Part shown: piece after piece, positions 5,937 to 9,498 of the stretch
Layout: each line of letters starts with the position of its first letter
Numbering within the stretch: position 1 is the stretch's first letter
DNA from: Candidatus Zixiibacteriota bacterium
Lineage (GTDB): Bacteria > Zixibacteria > MSB-5A5 > GN15 > FEB-12
Length of the DNA: 9,498 nucleotides
Direction of reading: 5' to 3'
Assembly (NCBI GenBank): GCA_003641345.1
Contig: QNAD01000051.1
Coordinates: 1-9,498, forward strand
Notes under the pieces: model-generated
Database searches by the model: none
What the model saw: only the letters and a program-made list of their open reading frames with translations
Told to the model about the DNA's origin: nothing
Position numbers and translations under genes: made by a program

Positions 5937-7376
5937 ATGAAAAAAATATTATTACTGTTTATAATTTTGATATTGTTTCAACCTGTGAAAGCAAATTATA
6001 TCCCATTCGGGACTGCTGAGTTTGAATTTGTTTATGATCGTATGGAAAGAAATAATACAATTGAGCTTTCACGTTTTGACCATCAACTAGGATTCTATCT
6101 AAATTATGACAGCGAGAATCTTCCTTTTAATTATTTATCGAAACCCACTAAAGGGGAAATAGGTTTTTTAGGGTTTTTTACCGAGGATATATTTTCTAAA
6201 AAAGAAAATCATGCTATTGCTTACGAATCTTTCCGAGGTGGTCTGTTTTTTTGTCCAACTAAAAAAATACAAATTTTCGCTAATTTCAAACTTGATGAAA
6301 AAATTGCTAACGATAAAAACTATACCGGGAAAAAATGGCGAGGACTGGCGGGAAATGTTGAGAACTCTATTTTTATATTTAAACTGAAAAATTTAGATTT
6401 TATAGCTGGGCGGTTTGCATCGTTCTGGGGACCCAGAAATTCTTTGCTCTTAGCATCGAATGTGGCACTTGATGGATTTGAGTCACGTTGGCGGTATGGT
6501 AAATTAACTTTTACTTATAAATTTGCACAACTTGATGACCTTCAACATAACATTAATAACTCAACAATATTTGAAAACAGATACTTTGCCGGACACAGAG
6601 TGGATTTCCATTTTTTAGATAATTTTAGATTAGGTTTGTTTGAAACAATTATTTTTGGCGGCGAAGGACGTCAGATTGACTTAGCTTATCTCAACCCTCT
6701 TTTATTATACCACGCTGTTCAGTTAAATAAAGACGTCAACGACAATACTTTTTTAGGTTTTGATTTTGACTATCAACCCAAAGCAGGTATCAATCTTTAC
6801 GGTCAATTAGTTGTTGATGATTTTCAGATTGACAAGAGAGTTCAAGGCGATCAGGAACCGAATGAGATTGGCTTGTTGATTGGTTCATATGTTGTTGATT
6901 TAATAAAATCGGTGGACATAAAAGCTGAATACTCAAGAGTTACTAATAGGACCTACAATCAAAATCTGACCAGAAACAGATATGTTTATGACGGCGAGTT
7001 GTTAAGTGCGGCTTTAGGTAATGATTATGATTTTTCAAAAATTAAAATTATCAGATGGTTTTCATCGGATTTTTACTCAGCTTTGAATTTATCGTATTAT
7101 CGTCAGGGCGAAGGAAGAGTATTAGACGACTGGACTCAACCATGGTTTGATATTGATGGTGATTATTCAGAACCTTTTCCAACCGGTACGGTTGAAAAAC
7201 ATTTTAACATATCTATACAATTCAAAGGGTTTTTCAAAAACAATTTTTATGTTGATTTTGAAGGTGGATTTGAAAAAGTGAACAATTTTGAACATCGTGT
7301 GGATGATTCCAGAAACTTTCCATTTATCAAGCTCAAATTATCGGGGTTTATAAGTTCGATTATTGATTTAAATTAA
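5937..7376 (+). CDS. Wzi-like capsule assembly outer-membrane beta-barrel protein
   Basis: A 479-residue exported protein. The start at ATG 5937 is preferred over an upstream in-frame start at 5874 because a clean signal peptide follows (MKKILLLFIILILFQPVKA), with cleavage likely before N20. The body alternates short hydrophobic and polar strands rich in aromatic residues, as outer-membrane barrels do. Family-like landmarks are GRFASFWGPRNS (158-169), a segment beginning GHRVDFHFLDNFRLGL, and DLAYLNPL (248-255), which resemble the Wzi capsule assembly family. Wzi is an outer-membrane lectin-like barrel that attaches or organises capsule at the cell surface. It lies 75 bases after the glycosylphosphotransferase gene with no terminator between, which supports the assignment. 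The ribosome-binding site (AGTGGA, about 5923-5929) is weak. An uncharacterised barrel of another family is the main alternative. Confidence 0.7.
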   Translation: MKKILLLFIILILFQPVKANYIPFGTAEFEFVYDRMERNNTIELSRFDHQLGFYLNYDSENLPFNYLSKPTKGEIGFLGFFTEDIFSKKENHAIAYESFRGGLFFCPTKKIQIFANFKLDEKIANDKNYTGKKWRGLAGNVENSIFIFKLKNLDFIAGRFASFWGPRNSLLLASNVALDGFESRWRYGKLTFTYKFAQLDDLQHNINNSTIFENRYFAGHRVDFHFLDNFRLGLFETIIFGGEGRQIDLAYLNPLLLYHAVQLNKDVNDNTFLGFDFDYQPKAGINLYGQLVVDDFQIDKRVQGDQEPNEIGLLIGSYVVDLIKSVDIKAEYSRVTNRTYNQNLTRNRYVYDGELLSAALGNDYDFSKIKIIRWFSSDFYSALNLSYYRQGEGRVLDDWTQPWFDIDGDYSEPFPTGTVEKHFNISIQFKGFFKNNFYVDFEGGFEKVNNFEHRVDDSRNFPFIKLKLSGFISSIIDLN

Positions 7377-7408
7377 AAATCAACTTGGGAAATTATAAAC
7401 GGACTAAC

Positions 7409-7437
7409 TTGAACCTTAGCAACTAAAGTTGTATACT
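7409..7437 (+). promoter_or_regulatory. Sigma-70 type promoter of the OsmC-family gene
   Basis: TTGAAC (7409-7414) and TATACT (7432-7437) are separated by exactly 17 bases. The -10 has five of six consensus matches. The start would be near 7444, about 18 bases before ATG 7462. The spacer contains a small palindrome CAACT-aa-AGTTG (7420-7431), which could be an operator. The promoter also excludes the TTG at 7429 as the gene start. Confidence 0.65.
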
Positions 7438-7461
7438 AAAAAGAAAGACTATGGAGATAAA

Positions 7462-7875
7462 ATGATTTCAGCTAAAATGAAATGGACTGATGGATTAAAA
7501 TTTGAAGGTAGCTCTGCATTCGGGCATAAAATTGTCACCGATAGTAGCAAACAAACCGGAGGTGAAGAAGCCGGTTATACACCTACAGAATTGCTTTTAT
7601 ATAGTATTGCAGGTTGTACTGGAATCGACGTTGTACGGGTTATGGGAAAAATGAGGCAGAATTTAGAATCTCTGGAAATCGAAGTGGTTGCTCATCAAAA
7701 TAAAGATTACCCTAAACCATTTCACACAATTGAGGTAAAATTTGTTGCATCCGGTGAAAATCTGGATCCTGAAAAACTTAAAAAAGCAATCGAACTTTCA
7801 GAGGATAAATATTGCGTTGTCAGCCAAACAGTTAAAGAAGTTGGAAAAGTTGTCACCAGTTATGAAATTGTTTGA
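7462..7875 (+). CDS. OsmC-family thiol-dependent peroxidase-like protein
   Basis: A 137-residue cytoplasmic protein of the OsmC/Ohr superfamily, whose members reduce organic or inorganic peroxides with a pair of reactive cysteines, as dimers. Both signature cysteines are present: Cys52 in ELLLYSIAGCTGIDVV and Cys118 in EDKYCVVSQTVK. The phrase YTPTELLL before the first cysteine is also typical. It looks closer to the general OsmC/YhfA-like group than to Ohr proper, so the substrate is uncertain. ATG 7462 is chosen because GGAG (7453-7456) lies five bases before it and the predicted transcript starts near 7444. The length is full for the family. It ends with TGA, showing that TGA normally serves as a stop here. 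It is followed by two small genes with possible redox or metal-thiol roles. Confidence 0.9.
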   Translation: MISAKMKWTDGLKFEGSSAFGHKIVTDSSKQTGGEEAGYTPTELLLYSIAGCTGIDVVRVMGKMRQNLESLEIEVVAHQNKDYPKPFHTIEVKFVASGENLDPEKLKKAIELSEDKYCVVSQTVKEVGKVVTSYEIV

Positions 7876-7915
7876 ATCATTTTAGAGTAAAAACAATCAT
7901 ATAAAAAATAGAGAT

Positions 7916-7944
7916 TTGATACTGAGAACTTTTTAAAGTTAAAT
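7916..7944 (+). promoter_or_regulatory. Weak candidate promoter for the small membrane protein gene
   Basis: TTGATA (7916-7921) and TTAAAT (7939-7944) are 17 bases apart, with four or five of six consensus matches in each. Transcription would start near 7951, only about eight bases before ATG 7959, so the mRNA would be almost leaderless, which fits the lack of a clear ribosome-binding site. The spacer and -10 include the palindrome AACTTT-tt-AAAGTT (7927-7940). Co-transcription from the osmC promoter is the alternative. Confidence 0.35.
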
Positions 7945-7958
7945 TGGTTGTATAGTTT

Positions 7959-8132
7959 ATGAGTAAAAAACTTAAAAGAAATTTGTTATTTACCTCAGCC
8001 GGTGCTGTTATTGGTTTTGGTGCCTCATGGTTATATATGAATTTGGGCTCAACCTGACAAATTATGTGCAACCCATATATTGCTACTTCACTGGGTGCTG
8101 TTGCCGGTTTGGTAATGTCAAAAACTGATTAA
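7959..8132 (+). CDS. DUF6132-like small membrane protein with in-frame TGA: candidate selenoprotein
   Basis: Reading ATG 7959 to TAA 8130-8132 gives 57 codons plus stop, with one in-frame TGA at codon 33 (8055-8057). Residues 9-28 and about 40-53 form two glycine/alanine-rich membrane helices joined by a short loop, LGST-U-QIMCNPYIATS. From memory, the DUF6132 family has the same two-helix plan with a loop of the form GC-x-SG-x-C-x-I-T-S-N-P followed by a GA-rich helix. Aligning the shared NP puts the TGA exactly on the second conserved cysteine. The reading frame remains open and family-like for 24 codons after the TGA, and its TAA overlaps the ribosome-binding site of the next gene (AAGGA, 8131-8135), as in coupled genes. 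A stop codon at 7953-7955 fixes the start region; no good Shine-Dalgarno is seen. Trp24 uses TGG and neighbouring genes end in TGA, so TGA is not generally reassigned. Alternatives are a pseudogene from a single Cys-to-stop change, or a sequencing error. Function of the family is unknown; thiol or selenol redox is inferred. Confidence 0.6.
8068..8098 (+). promoter_or_regulatory. Weak candidate SECIS-like hairpin after the TGA
   Basis: GC-a-ACCCA (8068-8075) can pair with TGGGT-GC (8092-8098), one bulged A, enclosing 16 bases (13 if T8076 pairs with A8090). The loop begins about 19 bases after the TGA, within the 16-37 base window described for bacterial selenocysteine insertion elements. The loop does not start with the expected G, and the loop is large. 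Alternative foldings (GCAAC 8068-8072 with GTTGC 8100-8104; GTGCAA 8066-8071 with TTGC-t-AC 8080-8086) compete. Suggestive only. Confidence 0.2.
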
Positions 8133-8145
8133 GGAAATAGAGAAA

Positions 8146-8352
8146 ATGCCTTTATTTGAATTTCAATGCAAAGAGTGCGAACATAAATTTGAAGAACTTG
8201 TCACAAATGATGCCGAGCTTGTCAAATGTCCAAAATGTAAAAGCAACAATGTTGCTAAATTGTTGTCAACTTTTTCTGCTTCAGCTTCATCATCTGGTTC
8301 AATATCAGGTGGAACACAGTCTTCGTCACAATGCAGTTCCGGTTTTTCGTGA
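8146..8352 (+). CDS. FmdB-family zinc-ribbon protein
   Basis: A 68-residue protein opening MPLFEFQCKECEHKFEEL, the standard start of the FmdB/CxxC_CxxC_SSSS zinc-ribbon family. Two CxxC pairs (Cys8/Cys11 and Cys28/Cys31 in VKCPKCKSNNV) would hold one zinc. Residues 40-68 form a disordered Ser/Gly-rich tail with one more cysteine (Cys63), also typical. FmdB itself was named as a putative regulator in the formamidase/amidase context, but the molecular role of most members is unknown. The ribosome-binding site AAGGA (8131-8135) overlaps the stop codon of the upstream small gene, 13 bases before ATG 8146, indicating one transcript and possible translational coupling. Confidence 0.9.
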   Translation: MPLFEFQCKECEHKFEELVTNDAELVKCPKCKSNNVAKLLSTFSASASSSGSISGGTQSSSQCSSGFS

Positions 8353-8366
8353 GCATAGGAAATTTT

Positions 8367-8381
8367 AGCGGCGTGCCCGCT
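8367..8381 (+). terminator. Weak hairpin after the FmdB gene, possible terminator
   Basis: AGCGG (8367-8371) and CCGCT (8377-8381) form a perfect G/C-rich 5-bp stem with a 5-base loop, 14 bases after the FmdB stop codon. The bases after it (TATTAATACA) are A/T-rich but not a T run, so termination would be inefficient. The rest of 8382-8550 shows only a 17-codon frame at 8447 and nothing else I can support. Confidence 0.3.
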
Positions 8382-8550
8382 TATTAATACAATCATCTTT
8401 CCCAATAATTACGAAAAACTACGTTCAAAGCTATTTGAGACAACAAATGGAAAGTTCTTATAGCTCTGATATTATAAATAAACGCTTTTTAATGGTCTGA
8501 TTTACCTGCGTTAATATGTTAAATTACATGATTTTTATCCCATAATAAGA

Positions 8551-8566
8551 AGGATTACCTAATCCT
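8551..8566. repeat. Perfect inverted repeat before the pepF promoter
   Basis: AGGATTA (8551-8557) and TAATCCT (8560-8566) are perfect complements around CC. The repeat ends four bases before the -35 of the pepF promoter. T runs begin several bases later, so it might act as a poor terminator for the upstream transcript, or as an operator for pepF. Sequence alone does not decide between the two. Confidence 0.45.
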
Positions 8567-8569
8567 GTC

Positions 8570-8598
8570 TTGATTTTTTATAGTTTTTTTCAGATAAT
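8570..8598 (+). promoter_or_regulatory. Sigma-70 type promoter of pepF
   Basis: TTGATT (8570-8575) and GATAAT (8593-8598) are spaced by exactly 17 bases; the -10 has five of six consensus matches. Transcription would begin near 8605, about 27 bases before ATG 8632. The T-rich spacer is typical of flexible A/T-rich promoters. Confidence 0.6.
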
Positions 8599-8631
8599 AG
8601 ATAATAATTATTTTAATAAAGAAAGGGAAAA

Positions 8632-9498
8632 ATGATTACCACAAATACAAAGCAAACAGAAAATCTTACCCGGGATAAAATCGATTCCAAACTAAAATGG
8701 AATTTAGGCGATATTTACCAATCTGATAAGGATTGGGAAAATGATATGGAAAAAGCCAAAACGATGATTACTGATGCCAAAAAGTTTATGGGTAAATTAA
8801 ATGAATCACCAAAATTTTTATTTGAGTGTCTTACTGCTCGCACCGAACTTGGAAAAACAATTTTCAATCTCTTTCAATATGCACATCTGAACAAAGATTT
8901 AGATAATCGCAACTCTAAAAACCAGGCGATGAATGACCGAGCGGCAATGATAAGTGCTCAAGCCGGAGCCGCCTTCTCTTTTGTTGAACCAGAACTTTTA
9001 AAAATGACCGATGAACAACTTCTTGAAATAAGCTCAAAATTCCCCAAAACCGATGAATATGATTTTTATATCAAAGAGTTGATTCGTTCTCGTAAACATA
9101 TTCGTTCTGAAGAAGTCGAAGAACTTCTGGCACAATCAGCAATGGTAGCTCGTGCCTCCGACACAATCTTCACCGCTTTAGATGATGCCGATATAATTTA
9201 TCCTTCAATAAAAGACAAAGACGGCAACGAAGTTCAGTTGACCAAACAAAAATATATGAAATTTATGGAATCATCTGACCCACGAGTGCGGCAGGATGCC
9301 AACGAAGCTTTTTATCAACCATATAAAGAACATATCAACACCACCGGCTCATCGCTATCTTCGTCTGTAACAAAAGATTTGTTTTATGCCAAAGCCCGTA
9401 AATTTGATAGTTGCCTTAAGGCATCGTTAGACAGTGATAATATTTCTCTTGATGTTTATCATTCATTACTTGATAACACAGAGTCAGATTTGTCAGGA
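8632..9498 (+). CDS. pepF: Oligoendopeptidase F (M3 metallopeptidase family), N-terminal part
   Basis: The frame is open from ATG 8632 to the last base of the window (289 codons) and continues beyond it. The start has AGGGA (8624-8628) just before it, and the gene has its own promoter. The sequence shows the helical N-terminal region of PepF: KLKWNLGDIYQSDKDW near residues 20-35, FNLFQYAHLNKDLDNRN near 80-97, and the segment from AMVARASDTIFTALDDAD through QDANEAFYQPY, which is characteristic of this family. The zinc-binding HExxH motif lies in the C-terminal half, outside the window, so activity cannot be judged. The family is usually about 600 residues long and degrades short peptides in the cytoplasm. 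It is a housekeeping gene and is probably unrelated to the polysaccharide locus. Confidence 0.88.
   Translation, partial: MITTNTKQTENLTRDKIDSKLKWNLGDIYQSDKDWENDMEKAKTMITDAKKFMGKLNESPKFLFECLTARTELGKTIFNLFQYAHLNKDLDNRNSKNQAMNDRAAMISAQAGAAFSFVEPELLKMTDEQLLEISSKFPKTDEYDFYIKELIRSRKHIRSEEVEELLAQSAMVARASDTIFTALDDADIIYPSIKDKDGNEVQLTKQKYMKFMESSDPRVRQDANEAFYQPYKEHINTTGSSLSSSVTKDLFYAKARKFDSCLKASLDSDNISLDVYHSLLDNTESDLSG

Noticed and set aside
7363..7383. Inverted repeat TTGATTT / AAATCAA at the end of the Wzi-like gene as a terminator
   Set aside because: The stem is A/T-rich, overlaps the stop codon and is followed by CTTGGG rather than a T run.
8055..8057. TGA as a general sense codon (genetic code change) in this organism
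   Set aside because: The OsmC and FmdB genes end in TGA at family-typical lengths, and tryptophan elsewhere uses TGG.
7877..8071. Open frame of 64 codons on the - strand opposite the TGA-containing small gene
   Set aside because: It would start at TTG without a ribosome-binding site and has no recognisable motif, whereas the + strand frame matches a two-helix family on both sides of the TGA.
8156..8405. Overlapping open frames on both strands across the FmdB gene
   Set aside because: They are shadows of the FmdB-type zinc-ribbon frame at 8146-8352, which has both CxxC motifs.
8447..8500. 17-codon frame between the FmdB gene and pepF
   Set aside because: It has only a poor ribosome-binding site and no supporting feature; chance frame.

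Overview
This is an A+T-rich window from a Gram-negative (diderm) bacterium. The evidence is an outer-membrane polysaccharide export protein, a Wzi-like outer-membrane barrel and two sigma-54 promoters. The protein style (multi-SLBB exporter, a small DUF6132-like membrane protein, FmdB-type zinc ribbon, PepF) fits the broad FCB neighbourhood (Zixibacteria, Marinimicrobia, Calditrichota, Bacteroidota relatives). That placement is an inference and cannot be settled from this window. All supported genes are on the + strand.

Layout. Bases 1-323 hold no recognisable gene. A possible 44-residue basic ORF (324-458) has a good ribosome-binding site. It ends just before a near-consensus sigma-54 promoter (465-482), which drives an exopolysaccharide outer-membrane exporter with six SLBB repeats (551-2965). 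A strong intrinsic terminator (3001-3039) closes that unit. A second sigma-54 promoter (3163-3180) drives a HisC-like aminotransferase-fold protein (3222-4289) that has lost the PLP lysine and several other cofactor ligands, so it is probably a pseudoenzyme. After a control region with two inverted repeats and a TTGACA element come an initiating polyprenyl-phosphate glycosylphosphotransferase (4461-5861) and a Wzi-like beta-barrel (5937-7376). From 7409 on, the genes change to redox and housekeeping functions: an OsmC-family protein (7462-7875), a tiny DUF6132-like two-helix membrane protein with an in-frame TGA (7959-8132), an FmdB-type zinc-ribbon protein (8146-8352), and the N-terminal part of oligoendopeptidase F (8632 to the window end).

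How the genes fit together. The first four proteins look like part of an exopolysaccharide/capsule locus. The glycosylphosphotransferase would load the first sugar on the lipid carrier, the SLBB protein would form or gate the export channel, and the Wzi-like barrel would anchor or organise the polymer at the surface. No Wzx, Wzy or Wzc homologue is in view. Two separate -24/-12 promoters imply that an enhancer-binding protein switches polymer secretion on conditionally.

Most notable points: (1) the in-frame TGA at codon 33 of the DUF6132-like gene falls exactly where I recall that family having a conserved cysteine, and intact coding sequence follows it, so it is a candidate undescribed selenoprotein (a nonsense mutation is the alternative); (2) the sigma-54-controlled aminotransferase-fold pseudoenzyme in a polysaccharide locus; (3) the paired sigma-54 promoters, one of which fixes the true start of the SLBB gene.
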